Source of the DNA: Flagellimonas meishanensis
GTDB taxonomy: Bacteria > Bacteroidota > Bacteroidia > Flavobacteriales > Flavobacteriaceae
Length of the DNA stretch: 64,000 nucleotides
Direction of reading: 5' to 3'
NCBI RefSeq assembly: GCF_019880545.1
Contig: NZ_JAINVW010000003.1
Coordinates: forward strand, 1,302,001 to 1,366,000
Positions 25,389-35,500 of this stretch are shown here, one piece after another. Numbering within the stretch: the stretch's first letter is position 1; every line of letters starts with the position of its first letter. The notes beneath the pieces are model-generated. The model ran no database searches. It was given only the letters and a program-made list of their open reading frames with translations, and was not told the origin of the DNA. A program made the translations under genes and the position numbers.

Positions 25389-26834
25389 TTGCTCATCTTC
25401 TCCCTGGTGGTTTTCCTGTTTACGGAGTGGAGCTACCGGTCCATAGAGTCCCTGTCCCTCTGGGTGCGGAACCATTTTGGGTATTTTTATCTGTATTTGG
25501 GGTTGGGCTGCGTGCTCCTGCTCATGGGCATAGCCCTTTCGCCCTGGGGCAAACTGAAATTGGGCAAGCCCCATGATGCACCCGAACATTCACTATGGGC
25601 CTGGGCAAGTATGCTCTACAGCACGGGCATGGGGGCCGGTATTCTGCTCCGTGCCGTGCAGGAGCCCGTTTTTATGCAACAGAACCCGCCCTTTCCTTCC
25701 AATAGCGCACCGGAGATTTTGGCCCTGGAATTCACTTTTTATCAATGGGGGTTCACCGCTTGGGCCTTTTACGGGATTTTTGCCCTGGTCATCGGTCATG
25801 CACTTTTCGTCAAGAAACAGCACGTGTTGGTCAGCAGTGCCATCCCACCAAAGTTCAAAGGTCGAAAACGCGCAAACGCCATCGACATTTTGGCCATTGT
25901 AACCACGGTTTTCGGGCTGATAGCTGCGATAGGTTTGGGTACGGCACAGATTACAGGCGGTATCAACCATATTTTCAATGCGGAACTTGGGGTTTGGGTC
26001 ACTTTGTTGTTGGCCGTGGTAATTTCAAGTATTGCCTTTGTCTCGGTTTGGATGGGGGTGGATAGGGGCATCAAGCGAATCTCCAAGTTCAATATTCTCA
26101 TCACCCTGCTTCTTTCGGCCTTTGTATTTGTCAACAGCAACATGGGCAACATCCTGGTTTCCTTCGGAAAAGCCTCACTGCAATACCTTATCGACTTTGT
26201 TCCAATGAGCCTTGCCCTGGGCACCTACGATCCCGGCATTTCCTTTCTTACCGATTGGACTTTTTATTATTGGGCCTTTTGGTTGGCGTGGGCGCCGTTC
26301 ACCGGTATTTTTATCGCCCGTATCTCCCAGGGTCGCACCGTGCGGCAAATGCTTTTGGGAGTGCTGATTCTGCCATCATTGGGCACTTTCTTCTGGTTTT
26401 CTGTCTTTGGCACCTCTGCCTTCGAGATCATCGAATCCTGGGGTAGTTACCAAGGGGAGTTTGACAGTGTGTTTTCTTCCATTTTCGTGTTTTTTTCAGC
26501 CTATCCGTTTTCTGGCCTGCTAAACGGAATTACCTTGCTGCTTTTGGTCAGTTTTTTGGTCACTTCGGTGGATTCAGCGGTTTTTGTGCTGAGCATGTTC
26601 ACGGACAGGGGCAACCCAGACCCCAATAAAAGGCATCGCCTGATCTGGTCGGCGGTTGTGCTTTTTACAACGCTGGCACTTATTCTTCTGGGGTTTGCCA
26701 AACCGGATGTTGATATATTGGTGGCCGTGCAGAAATTGTTGATCATCACTTCCTTGCCCTTTGCCTTTTTTATGGTATTTATGGTTTCCGTTTTTTTGGC
26801 AGGGTTTAAAAAAGGGGGAAGGGTGAAAGGTTAA
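25389..26834 (+). CDS. BCCT family (betaine/carnitine/choline) transporter, start uncertain
   Basis: About 480 residues with twelve membrane segments in family order. The signature DWTFYYWAFWLAWAPFTGIFIARISQGRTVRQ contains the aromatic box and the conserved R-x-S-x-GRTxR loop. GMGAGIL (helix 3 of the family) is also present. Members import glycine betaine, choline or carnitine with Na+ or H+. The given start is a TTG inside the first membrane segment. The frame is open upstream to TGA 25305 and encodes LGLFKNNKLLSVSTGLL, which looks like the natural N-terminus, but no ATG is in frame. The true start is probably a non-ATG codon between 25308 and 25340, or the 5' end carries a frameshift from ATG 25304. 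Confidence 0.88.
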   Translation: MLIFSLVVFLFTEWSYRSIESLSLWVRNHFGYFYLYLGLGCVLLLMGIALSPWGKLKLGKPHDAPEHSLWAWASMLYSTGMGAGILLRAVQEPVFMQQNPPFPSNSAPEILALEFTFYQWGFTAWAFYGIFALVIGHALFVKKQHVLVSSAIPPKFKGRKRANAIDILAIVTTVFGLIAAIGLGTAQITGGINHIFNAELGVWVTLLLAVVISSIAFVSVWMGVDRGIKRISKFNILITLLLSAFVFVNSNMGNILVSFGKASLQYLIDFVPMSLALGTYDPGISFLTDWTFYYWAFWLAWAPFTGIFIARISQGRTVRQMLLGVLILPSLGTFFWFSVFGTSAFEIIESWGSYQGEFDSVFSSIFVFFSAYPFSGLLNGITLLLLVSFLVTSVDSAVFVLSMFTDRGNPDPNKRHRLIWSAVVLFTTLALILLGFAKPDVDILVAVQKLLIITSLPFAFFMVFMVSVFLAGFKKGGRVKG

Positions 26835-26918
26835 GGTTGAAAGGCAATGGGTCAAGGAGTCATTTTGTTATAAGGCGCGAAGCAATGGTTAAGAAATCCT
26901 GTTTCCATACTTTGCCTT

Positions 26919-26961
26919 TCTCGACTGCCTGCCCGTCCGGCAGGCGGGCGCTCGAAATGAC
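26919..26961. repeat. GC-rich palindromic intergenic repeat
   Basis: TTCTCGACTGCCTGCC and its partly complementary right arm (GGCAGGCGGGCGCTCGAA) flank a five-base loop; the core stem is GCCTGCC/GGCAGGC (26927-26945). This is the common flavobacterial dispersed intergenic repeat type. It lies between the BCCT and CtlX-like genes, which are convergent. Confidence 0.55.
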
Positions 26962-26997
26962 AACCCGCAAGGACATTCCGTAACCAAAATGCACCAT

Positions 26998-27058
26998 CCT
27001 GACGAACTTGTTTCGGCATCCCATCCCTATTGGACAAAGACCCTTAAACAAGTTCAGG
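26998..27058. repeat. Inverted repeat, second intergenic repeat element
   Basis: CCTGACGAACTTGTTT (26998-27013) pairs with AAACAAGTTCAGG (27046-27058) except for a bulge. The 'CCTGAACTTGTTT' phrase is a known recurrent intergenic element in Flavobacteriia. It may serve as a bidirectional end between the convergent genes, although no T-run is present. Confidence 0.5.
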
Positions 27059-27075
27059 GTTACGTGCCCGCTTCG

Positions 27076-28011
27076 TCAAGCCATGGGCAGGAACACCTCG
27101 GCCATCATACAACGGGCACTGCCCCCGCCACAGGTCTCGATAGTGTCCAATGGACTATGAATGATCTCGCAATGCCTTTTGATGGCCTGTATCTGATCTT
27201 CGCGCAAGCTATTGTAGGCTGCAGAGCTCATCACCATAAACCGCTGGTCGTTAGCGCCGATTACCTGGAGCATGTTACCCGCAAAATGGTACATCTGCGC
27301 TTCGGTGATTTCTATGATTTCCCTTCCATCCTTTTTGATATGGTCCACGACATTTTTACGCTCCTTTTTATCATCAATGGTATCCAGACAGATGACCACA
27401 AAGGTCTCCGCCATGGCCATCATCACATTGGTATGGTAAATGGGCAATCGTTTGCCGTCCACGGATTGATTGGCGTGGAAAATCACGGGGAAACAGTCAA
27501 AATCCTCACAAAATTCAATAAAAAGTTCCTCATGGGCCCTTTCTGAAAGTGCACAATAGGCTTTTTGGTTGATCCGGTCCTTCAGGATGCTTCCCGTACC
27601 TTCCAGGAACACACCTTCGTCTTCCGCAGAAGTGTAATCAATAATGTTTTTGATTTCGAAACCTTGTTCCTCCAACATATCAAAAATATCCTCCCTACGT
27701 TCCTTTCTGCGGTTTTCTGCGAACATGGGGTACAAGCACACGGTGCCATTGTCATGAAAAGAGACCCAATTGTTCGGGAAAATGGAGTCGGGCGTGTCAT
27801 TCTTCTCGGTGTCATCCACCACAATCACATGAACTCCGTGATCTCGAAGTATTTTTACAAATTGGTCGAATTCTTGCTGCGCCTTTTCATTGATCTCTGC
27901 ATTTTTGATCTGAAGGTCTTCCTGAAAATAGTTGTTGACCGCTGTCTGTTCGTTCATCCGAAACTTTACCGGACGAATCATCAGGATGGTGTTGGTGATT
28001 TGTTTTCTCAA
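27076..28011 (-). CDS. Arginine-deiminase-superfamily hydrolase, CtlX-like (citrulline utilisation)
   Basis: 311 residues from TTG 28011; homologues begin shortly before the TNTILMIRPVKF strand, so the TTG is preferred over the internal ATG at M11. Signatures are FRMNEQTAVNNYFQ, DSIFPNNWVSFHDNGTVCLYPM, EGTGSILKDR and the C-terminal GGGSARCMMAEVFLP with the presumed catalytic Cys301. Proteins of this type hydrolyse citrulline or act on guanidino/ureido groups. It lies 55 bases downstream of a second, different member of the superfamily, so arginine or citrulline breakdown is the likely theme. Confidence 0.85.
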   Translation of the reverse strand: MRKQITNTILMIRPVKFRMNEQTAVNNYFQEDLQIKNAEINEKAQQEFDQFVKILRDHGVHVIVVDDTEKNDTPDSIFPNNWVSFHDNGTVCLYPMFAENRRKERREDIFDMLEEQGFEIKNIIDYTSAEDEGVFLEGTGSILKDRINQKAYCALSERAHEELFIEFCEDFDCFPVIFHANQSVDGKRLPIYHTNVMMAMAETFVVICLDTIDDKKERKNVVDHIKKDGREIIEITEAQMYHFAGNMLQVIGANDQRFMVMSSAAYNSLREDQIQAIKRHCEIIHSPLDTIETCGGGSARCMMAEVFLPMA

Positions 28012-28066
28012 GTGTAATGTGGGTTTTTAATTCCCTGTGGCAGCAGGTCGGTGTTTGTTTGAAGTT

Positions 28067-28981
28067 TTATTCTCGTAGTAATGGCATGGTACTGCATCGC
28101 AACAATCCTTCCTGCTTTGCTATTTCGGCATAAGGGATTTCTTCCACAGTAAATCCTTGTTCCCGAAGCCAACGGTTCAGTCGGGTAAAATTCCTTTCCG
28201 AAACCACTACCTCCGGGGAGATGGAAAATACGTTGCTGAACATTTGGTACATCTCATCCTTTGTAATTTCAAATATGTTTTCGCTCCCGAAAAAATCCAC
28301 CAACCATTGGTACTCCTCCTCCACCAAAAACCCATTCTTGTGCAAAATGGCCTTGTCGTGGCCCACAGGCTGAAAGCAACAGTCCAGATGCAGGGCATTT
28401 TCCTTGGGATCGGTATTGGATTTGCGCAATTCGAAGGATTTCACCGTTTTATGGGGAAACATTGCCGCCAGGTACTCAACGGCCTCCTTGTTCGTTCGGG
28501 CCGTAATGTAGTCCGGGTAATCATCCCCCGAATACGTTCCGACAAAAATATGGTCATGCCAGGGCATCACATCACCGCCTTCTATATGGACCACTTGTGG
28601 AGGTCTTATGATCTTGTTCGGGCTGATTTTTTCCAATACTTCGTGGATAGCTTCAAACTCCCGTTCCCTATCGGGCAAAATATTGGCATGAAAAAGTTTG
28701 TCCTCAATCACGAAGGCAATGTCCCTGGTAAAGATTTGGTTACAATCCTCCAAAACTTTGGGACGGTACACATCCACCCCATATTTTTCAAAGACCCTGG
28801 CAAAGGCATCCATCTCCTTGATCATGTCTTCTTCTTTGGGATAGGTACCGGCAAGTATGTGTTCCAGTGATTTGGGATCATAGGCTTCCTCGGGACTGGG
28901 AACAGGGCCACAACTCATTGCGGTACCCAAAATCACTGCCTTGAGGGGACTGGTCTCATCAACAATATTCAAATGTATCAT
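28067..28981 (-). CDS. Arginine-deiminase/amidinotransferase superfamily protein
   Basis: 304 residues. NQIFTRDIAFVI, IEGGDVMPWHDHIFVG, NALHLDCCFQPVG and the terminal LLRCSTMPLLRE with Cys296 supply the pentein-fold catalytic set (acidic residues, His, Cys). The family contains arginine deiminase, dimethylarginine hydrolase and glycine amidinotransferase; I cannot choose by eye, though the fold and length favour a deiminase or amidinotransferase-like hydrolase. ATG 28981 follows directly on the region before gltA. It is probably co-transcribed with the CtlX-like gene downstream. Confidence 0.85.
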   Translation of the reverse strand: MIHLNIVDETSPLKAVILGTAMSCGPVPSPEEAYDPKSLEHILAGTYPKEEDMIKEMDAFARVFEKYGVDVYRPKVLEDCNQIFTRDIAFVIEDKLFHANILPDREREFEAIHEVLEKISPNKIIRPPQVVHIEGGDVMPWHDHIFVGTYSGDDYPDYITARTNKEAVEYLAAMFPHKTVKSFELRKSNTDPKENALHLDCCFQPVGHDKAILHKNGFLVEEEYQWLVDFFGSENIFEITKDEMYQMFSNVFSISPEVVVSERNFTRLNRWLREQGFTVEEIPYAEIAKQEGLLRCSTMPLLRE

Positions 28982-29204
28982 ACCAAATTAGTTCGCGGAC
29001 CTCTTTTCTAGGTCTGGAAGGTGTTGGATCACCTTCAAAAAAGTTGAGGCAAATCTACCATTTTGCCACCTAATTACCATTGGTTTAAATAAAAAAGCTT
29101 TTTAGGTTTTTTGAACATCGCCTCTTCGGCCATCCAACCAATTTAGGGGCAAATCCCTTTGGTTAAATGCGTCTGATCGGGCTGGGCCCGTCTTTTTGAT
29201 ATTT

Positions 29205-29230
29205 AAAAGGACGGTGAGTACCGCCCTTTT
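29205..29230 (-). terminator. Intrinsic terminator of gltA
   Basis: A ten-base stem with one mismatch (AAAAGGACGG / CCGCCCTTTT, loop TGAGTA) lies five bases after the gltA stop; on the minus strand it ends in a T-rich run. The 253-base gap to 28981 also holds a short GC hairpin (29178-29190) followed by TCTTTTT on the plus strand, whose role is unclear. Confidence 0.75.
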
Positions 29231-29234
29231 GTAG

Positions 29235-30521
29235 TTATTTTCGTTTTTCGAGGGGAACAAAAGACCTCTTGTTTTCCCCTATGTAGATTTGTCGTGGTCT
29301 TCCAATGGGTTCCTTTCGCAATCGCATTTCACGCCATTGTGCTATCCATCCCGGCAATCTGCCCAAAGCAAACATCACGGTAAACATTTCCGTGGGGATC
29401 CCCAGTGCACGATAGATGATTCCGGAGTAAAAGTCAACGTTGGGGTATAGTTTTCTCTTCACGAAGTAATCGTCTTCCAATGCTTCTTTTTCCAATCCTT
29501 TCGCAATATCCAAAATGGGATCTTGTATGCCCAAATTGCCCAAGACCTCATCCGCGGATTTTTTGATTATCCTGGCACGTGGGTCAAAATTTCTGTAGAC
29601 GCGATGTCCAAAGCCCATCAAACGGAAGGGATCATTCTTGTCCTTGGCCTTGGCCATGTATTTTTTGGTGTCTCCCCCATCTTTCTGAATGGCCTCAAGC
29701 ATCTCCAGCACCGCTTGGTTGGCCCCTCCGTGCAAAGGCCCCCAGAGTGCCGAAATTCCAGCAGAAAGGGAGGCAAACAATCCGGCATGGGACGATCCCA
29801 CGATCCGGACAGTGGATGTAGAACAATTCTGCTCGTGATCGGCATGCAGGATCAACAGCTTGTCCAGCGCGTCTATGACAATGGGATCCCGCTTATATTC
29901 TTGACTAGGCTTTTTGAACATCATTTTATGGATGTTCTCCACGTAGCCCAAAGTGTCGTCACCATAATCCAATGGCAATCCTTTCTTTTTGCGTTGTGTC
30001 CAAGCGACCAGAACAGGAAACTTGGCCAAAATCCGAACTATGGAATTGTACATGGCCGTCTCCGAGGAAACATCCACGGAAGTGGGGTTGAACGCCACCA
30101 GGGCACTGGTGAGCGAAGACAATACACCCATGGGATGCGCTGCTTTTGGAAAGGCGTCCAAAATTTTCTTCATTTCTTCATCCACATGCGATTCTTCCTT
30201 AATGTCGGCATGGAACTTATCAAGTTGTTGTTTATTGGGCAGTTCACCGAATATGAGCAGATAGGCTACTTCCAAAAAATCCGCCTTCTCAGCCAATTCT
30301 TCTATTGGATATCCACGATACCGCAGAATCCCCTTCTCCCCATCCAAAAAGGTGACGGCGCTCTCACAGGATCCCGTGTTTTTGTAGCCCGGGTCTATGG
30401 TCACCATGCCAGTGCCGGCCCTAAGCGTTTTTATATCTATGGCCAATTCATCCTCAGTGCCTTTTATCACAGGGAATTCATAACGGTTTCCCCCATATTC
30501 AAGTATAGCTTTATCCGACAT
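29235..30521 (-). CDS. gltA: Citrate synthase
   Basis: 428 residues, the hexameric bacterial (type II) length. Catalytic residues are visible in LHADHEQNCSTSTVRIVGSS (first His), GFGHRVYRNFDPRA (second His and Arg) and YPNVDFYSGI (Asp). An N-terminal extension (about 1-50) with ELAIDIKTLRAGTGMVTIDPGY is the allosteric-type start. It condenses oxaloacetate and acetyl-CoA in the TCA cycle. It is monocistronic, with a terminator at 29205. Confidence 0.97.
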   Translation of the reverse strand: MSDKAILEYGGNRYEFPVIKGTEDELAIDIKTLRAGTGMVTIDPGYKNTGSCESAVTFLDGEKGILRYRGYPIEELAEKADFLEVAYLLIFGELPNKQQLDKFHADIKEESHVDEEMKKILDAFPKAAHPMGVLSSLTSALVAFNPTSVDVSSETAMYNSIVRILAKFPVLVAWTQRKKKGLPLDYGDDTLGYVENIHKMMFKKPSQEYKRDPIVIDALDKLLILHADHEQNCSTSTVRIVGSSHAGLFASLSAGISALWGPLHGGANQAVLEMLEAIQKDGGDTKKYMAKAKDKNDPFRLMGFGHRVYRNFDPRARIIKKSADEVLGNLGIQDPILDIAKGLEKEALEDDYFVKRKLYPNVDFYSGIIYRALGIPTEMFTVMFALGRLPGWIAQWREMRLRKEPIGRPRQIYIGENKRSFVPLEKRK

Positions 30522-30651
30522 TGTATGCTTTAATGGTTTTATAAAAATAGAGTGTTAAAATTACGAAAAAGCCCTGCCATTAACAATTTAAACATGGTAT
30601 TTATGACAGTCTTAAGAATTCACCCAAGGCATTGTTCCATGGACATGATTG

Positions 30652-32196
30652 CTAACCCAACCTATATAAAAGTTTGTAATAATCATCAACGGACTTTTTC
30701 CAGGTAAAGCGCTGTCTTTTGGCGGCCGCTTGGATCTTTTTCCATGTGGGTTTGTCATTTTGGAAAACATCAAGGGCCAAATCGAACACTTCGAGCATAT
30801 TCTGTATTTTCCCATCATAGGTTTTACCATCAAAACAGAAGCCTGTTTTCATGTGCTGCACGGTATCTTTCAAGCCCCCGGTGTTGTGGACCAAACAGGG
30901 ATTGCCGTTTCGCATGGAGAGCATTTGGCTTATTCCGCAGGGTTCAAAAAGGCTGGGCATAAAGTAGAGGTCGGATTCCAGGTACATGGAGTCGATCAAC
31001 TGTTCCGATTGTCCGTTGGTGAAGATAAAATTCTTGTTTTCGTAGCTCAATTTCCGGAAGAGTTCCTCATATTCTGGGGCCCCAGTGCCCAAAAGCATGA
31101 AAATGCCATCCACTTTCTCCAACTTTTTAAGGATTTCCACAAAAGCCTCCGGCGTTTTTTTAAAAAAATAAAATTTCTGTTCCGTCAATCGGGCCACGCT
31201 CGAAGCAATGAACTTGGGTCGGTTCTCTTTGCCCACATAGCTCATGATTTTTTCCCCGGTATGTGCCAAAAAATCGGCCTTGTATTTTTTATCCTCTTGC
31301 TGGAGCCAGCCGAAAAGGGCCTTGACCGTATTTCTATAGATCTCACCTTTGGCCTCCTGGTTGATGTTTTTGTAATTGCATCCATTGAGAATACCAAAGA
31401 GCCTTCCCTCCCTGTCTGCCTGCTGCAGGTCTTTCTCAAGTCCCTCCCCACCAATGAACTCTGGGGGCGAACTTGGCATCATCACGTCTTCTTTGTAGGA
31501 AGGAGAAACGGTATGCACCGCATCGGCAAACCGGATTCCGAGCGCCATCAAGTTGATGCAATCCTGGTATCGATAGTCCATCAAAGCCATATAATCAATG
31601 GGCACATCCGGAAACCAGTTTTTTAATGAGGAATAATTATTATCAAAAGGCCGGATTCCCTGAATGGCCAGATTATGGATACTGTAGACAATCTGGATGT
31701 CCTTTAAATTCTTATAGCTTTTGTGATATGCCCTCAAAAACAGCAATAGACTTGAATGCCAGTCATGGAGGTGTATCACGTCCAACTTTCCAAAAGCTCC
31801 CTGTTTAATGGCCTCCGCAGTGGCGGTACAAAAAATGAAGTACTTTACGGCATCGGTGTAGAACGGTTCCTCTGGATCATCATGGTAAATGTGAGCTATG
31901 CCCCCAGCTTCAATCTCGGGGTGATGCAACACATAATGCACAATATTCTCGAACTCCCTTTTTGGCTGCACTTCGTAAAGCTCCGCCGTGTAGGGCAGGC
32001 CCCTTAGGTTGAAGTTAAGGTAGGCCTTGAAGATCCCCTTTTGGTGAAGTCTACCGTATGAGGGCACTACAACATGTACTTTGTCCCCTCTTTCCGCGAT
32101 CTGCCGTGGAACGTCACGTACCACATCGCCCATTCCTCCTGCCTTACAATTGGCAAGGGCATCATTCTCCGCTGCAACAAATAAGAAATTGTTCAT
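30652..32196 (-). CDS. glgA: Glycogen/starch synthase (GT5)
   Basis: 514 residues from the ATG at 32194-32196; a TTG one codon upstream is also open. The nucleotide-sugar site KAGGMGDV (18-25) and the C-terminal SLFEPCGISQMLSMRNG donor-binding motif define GT5 glycogen synthases. IHLHDWHSSLLLFLRAYHKSY and VYSIHNLAIQG are typical inner elements. It extends alpha-1,4-glucan chains from ADP- or UDP-glucose. No glgC, glgB or glgP is adjacent, and it stands alone between gltA and eno. Confidence 0.93.
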   Translation of the reverse strand: MNNFLFVAAENDALANCKAGGMGDVVRDVPRQIAERGDKVHVVVPSYGRLHQKGIFKAYLNFNLRGLPYTAELYEVQPKREFENIVHYVLHHPEIEAGGIAHIYHDDPEEPFYTDAVKYFIFCTATAEAIKQGAFGKLDVIHLHDWHSSLLLFLRAYHKSYKNLKDIQIVYSIHNLAIQGIRPFDNNYSSLKNWFPDVPIDYMALMDYRYQDCINLMALGIRFADAVHTVSPSYKEDVMMPSSPPEFIGGEGLEKDLQQADREGRLFGILNGCNYKNINQEAKGEIYRNTVKALFGWLQQEDKKYKADFLAHTGEKIMSYVGKENRPKFIASSVARLTEQKFYFFKKTPEAFVEILKKLEKVDGIFMLLGTGAPEYEELFRKLSYENKNFIFTNGQSEQLIDSMYLESDLYFMPSLFEPCGISQMLSMRNGNPCLVHNTGGLKDTVQHMKTGFCFDGKTYDGKIQNMLEVFDLALDVFQNDKPTWKKIQAAAKRQRFTWKKSVDDYYKLLYRLG

Positions 32197-32266
32197 CAAG
32201 CAAAAACGTTAGTTTGTTTAGTTCAGTTCTTCAATTTAGACAAAGTTTCCAAGTGTAACAAAAAAA

Positions 32267-32290
32267 AGCCTTTCCCGATCGGGAAAGGCT
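32267..32290 (-). terminator. Strong intrinsic terminator of eno
   Basis: A perfect 24-base palindrome (AGCCTTTCCCGA and its complement) is followed on the minus strand by seven T residues. It lies 26 bases after the eno stop codon. Confidence 0.9.
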
Positions 32291-32316
32291 ATTGTTATAC
32301 TAAAAAAACGTTATCA

Positions 32317-33621
<1,305 letters not shown>

Positions 33622-33727
33622 TTAGTGGTTGACATTGAATAGGCTAAGATACGAAAGGAGTGTCTTTTTGCTTCAAGATATGGGAGCAAAAAAGCGCAAA
33701 ATAACCTAAAAATAAAACTACATCGTT

Positions 33728-34840
33728 TTAGTTGCGACCTGTTTTGATGGCATCAAAGAATTGATCAAAAAGGTACTCGGCATCATGGGGTCCAGGACTT
33801 GCTTCGGGATGGTATTGTACCGAAAACACGTCCTTGTTTTTCATTTTTATGCCGGCAACGGTGTGATCGTTCAAATGGGTATGGGTGATTTCCAATTCGG
33901 GATGAGCCTCTGTCTCTTCCCTGTTCACGGCAAAGCCATGGTTTTGGGAGGTTATCTCGCCCTTACCGGTCACCAAATTGAGAATGGGATGGTTGATTCC
34001 CCTGTGGCCATTGTGCATTTTGTAGGTGGAAACACCATTGGCCAATGCCAATACTTGGTGTCCCAGACAGATTCCAAAAAGTGGTTTGTCGGACTTGATC
34101 ATTTCCTTAGTGGCCGCAATGGCCTCCGTTAATGGCTGTGGGTCTCCAGGACCGTTGGAAATGAAATAACCATCCGGGTTCCATGCTCTCATCTCCTCAA
34201 AAGGGGTATTGTATGGAAATACCTTTATGTAGGCACCTCGCTTGGCCAGATTTCTGAGGATGTTCTTTTTTATGCCAATATCCAAGGCCGAAATGCGAAT
34301 GTCCGCCTTTTCGTCACCATAATAATAGGGTTCCTTGGTGGAGACTTTTGAGGAAAGTTCCAAGCCTTTCATGCTGGGCACTTGTTTTAGTTCCTTTTTC
34401 AGGGTATCTATTTCGTCCACTCGTGTGGAAATCAGCGCATTCATGGCACCATTCTCTCGAATATAGCTTACCAATGCCCTTGTATCAACATCTGAAATGG
34501 CAAAGAGTTTGTTCTTTTCCAAAAATTCCAACAGGCTCATATGGGCACTTGGGCGTGAATATTCATAGCTGAAGTTCTTACAGATAAGTCCGGCAATTTT
34601 GATGGAATCGGATTCAATTTCCTCGGCATGGGTGCCATAGTTTCCGATATGGGCATTGGTGGTCACCATCAACTGCCCAAAATAGGAGGGGTCGGTAAAA
34701 ATTTCCTGATAACCGGTCATCCCCGTGTTGAAACATACTTCGCCCACTGCGGTTCCATCCTTGTCGCCCACGGCCTTACCATAGAAAATGGTTCCATCGG
34801 CCAACAAAATCAATGCTTTTTTTCGGGTTTGATACTTCAT
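33728..34840 (-). CDS. carA: Carbamoyl-phosphate synthase small (glutaminase) subunit
   Basis: 370 residues. An N-terminal CPSase_sm_chain domain (ALILLADGTIFYGKAVG, TGMTGYQEIFTDPSY) precedes the class I amidotransferase half with the nucleophile Cys in LFGICLGHQVLALANG and the His-Glu pair in VQYHPEASPGPHD. It feeds ammonia from glutamine to the large subunit for arginine and pyrimidine synthesis. No carB is adjacent. Its start lies only about 35 bases after the rplQ terminator, so its promoter must be very close to or overlap that structure. Confidence 0.97.
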   Translation of the reverse strand: MKYQTRKKALILLADGTIFYGKAVGDKDGTAVGEVCFNTGMTGYQEIFTDPSYFGQLMVTTNAHIGNYGTHAEEIESDSIKIAGLICKNFSYEYSRPSAHMSLLEFLEKNKLFAISDVDTRALVSYIRENGAMNALISTRVDEIDTLKKELKQVPSMKGLELSSKVSTKEPYYYGDEKADIRISALDIGIKKNILRNLAKRGAYIKVFPYNTPFEEMRAWNPDGYFISNGPGDPQPLTEAIAATKEMIKSDKPLFGICLGHQVLALANGVSTYKMHNGHRGINHPILNLVTGKGEITSQNHGFAVNREETEAHPELEITHTHLNDHTVAGIKMKNKDVFSVQYHPEASPGPHDAEYLFDQFFDAIKTGRN

Positions 34841-34874
34841 TTGATTGCAATTTCGATTTCACAAAAAAACATAA

Positions 34875-34904
34875 AAAAAGGATAAGTTTTCGCTTATCCT
34901 TTTT
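34875..34904 (-). terminator. Intrinsic terminator of the ribosomal cluster (after rplQ)
   Basis: Stem AAAAAGGATAAG / CTTATCCTTTTT with a six-base loop is followed on the minus strand by TTATGTTTTTTTG. It lies about 30 bases after the rplQ stop and closes the cluster that begins with rpsL at 52074. Confidence 0.9.
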
Positions 34905-34933
34905 CCACTAATACAATAGTTAATAACATTTTA

Positions 34934-35434
34934 TTATTCTTCGGAGTCGTCAGTTTGTGTCTCTGCTACCGGTGCGGCGGCCTCCACTTTTTTGCCCGCT
35001 CCTCTTCTGCTTCGTCTTGTTGTTTTTTTCTTCGGCTTATCAGCGTTGTAAACGTCATTGAAGTCCACCAATTCGATCATCGCCATATCGGCATTATCCC
35101 CAAGACGGTTGCCCAACTTTATGATACGTGTGTATCCTCCTGGTCTGTCACCTACCTTTTCCGCCACGGTCCCGAAAAGTTCGGTCACCGCATATTTGTT
35201 TCTCAGGTTGCTGAAGACTATCCTTCTGTTGTGGGTGCCTTTTTCAGCGGTTTGATTGTTCTCGGTCTTGGATTTGGTAATCAAGGGCTCTATAAACTGT
35301 TTCAAGGCCTTTGCCTTTGCCACAGTGGTGTTGATACGCTTGTGCTCAATTAGTGAACAAGCCATATTGGCCAACATGGCCTTTCTGTGGGCCGCAGTCC
35401 TTCCCAAATGGTTAAATTTCTTTCCGTGTCTCAT
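34934..35434 (-). CDS. rplQ: 50S ribosomal protein bL17
   Basis: 166 residues, longer than the roughly 127 of E. coli. The core 1-125 contains [49 protein letters not shown] and [15 protein letters not shown]. The extra C-terminal 40 residues are Lys/Arg/Ala-rich ([15 protein letters not shown]) and end acidic (DDSEE), a tail common in Bacteroidota. Last gene of the cluster. Confidence 0.98.
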   Translation of the reverse strand: MRHGKKFNHLGRTAAHRKAMLANMACSLIEHKRINTTVAKAKALKQFIEPLITKSKTENNQTAEKGTHNRRIVFSNLRNKYAVTELFGTVAEKVGDRPGGYTRIIKLGNRLGDNADMAMIELVDFNDVYNADKPKKKTTRRSRRGAGKKVEAAAPVAETQTDDSEE

Positions 35435-35500
35435 GTTTCTAGTTTATCATCTTGCTACCAGATCCCCGTGATCAACCACAAGGAGAGCAAAATATGATTA

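Noticed and set aside
26919..27058. Possible CRISPR-like palindromic repeats
   Set aside because: Only single copies of two different palindromes are present, with no regular spacing.
29178..29197. CGGGC-TGG-GCCCG hairpin followed by TCTTTTT on the plus strand
   Set aside because: It looks like a terminator but no plus-strand gene ends here; a small RNA is possible but unsupported.
29523..30533. 336-codon open frame on the plus strand, antisense to citrate synthase
   Set aside because: It is a shadow of a well-conserved gene; its translation has no family features and citrate synthase is complete on the other strand.
30730..31626. 298-codon frame antisense to glycogen synthase
   Set aside because: Shadow of glgA; no start context and no domain.
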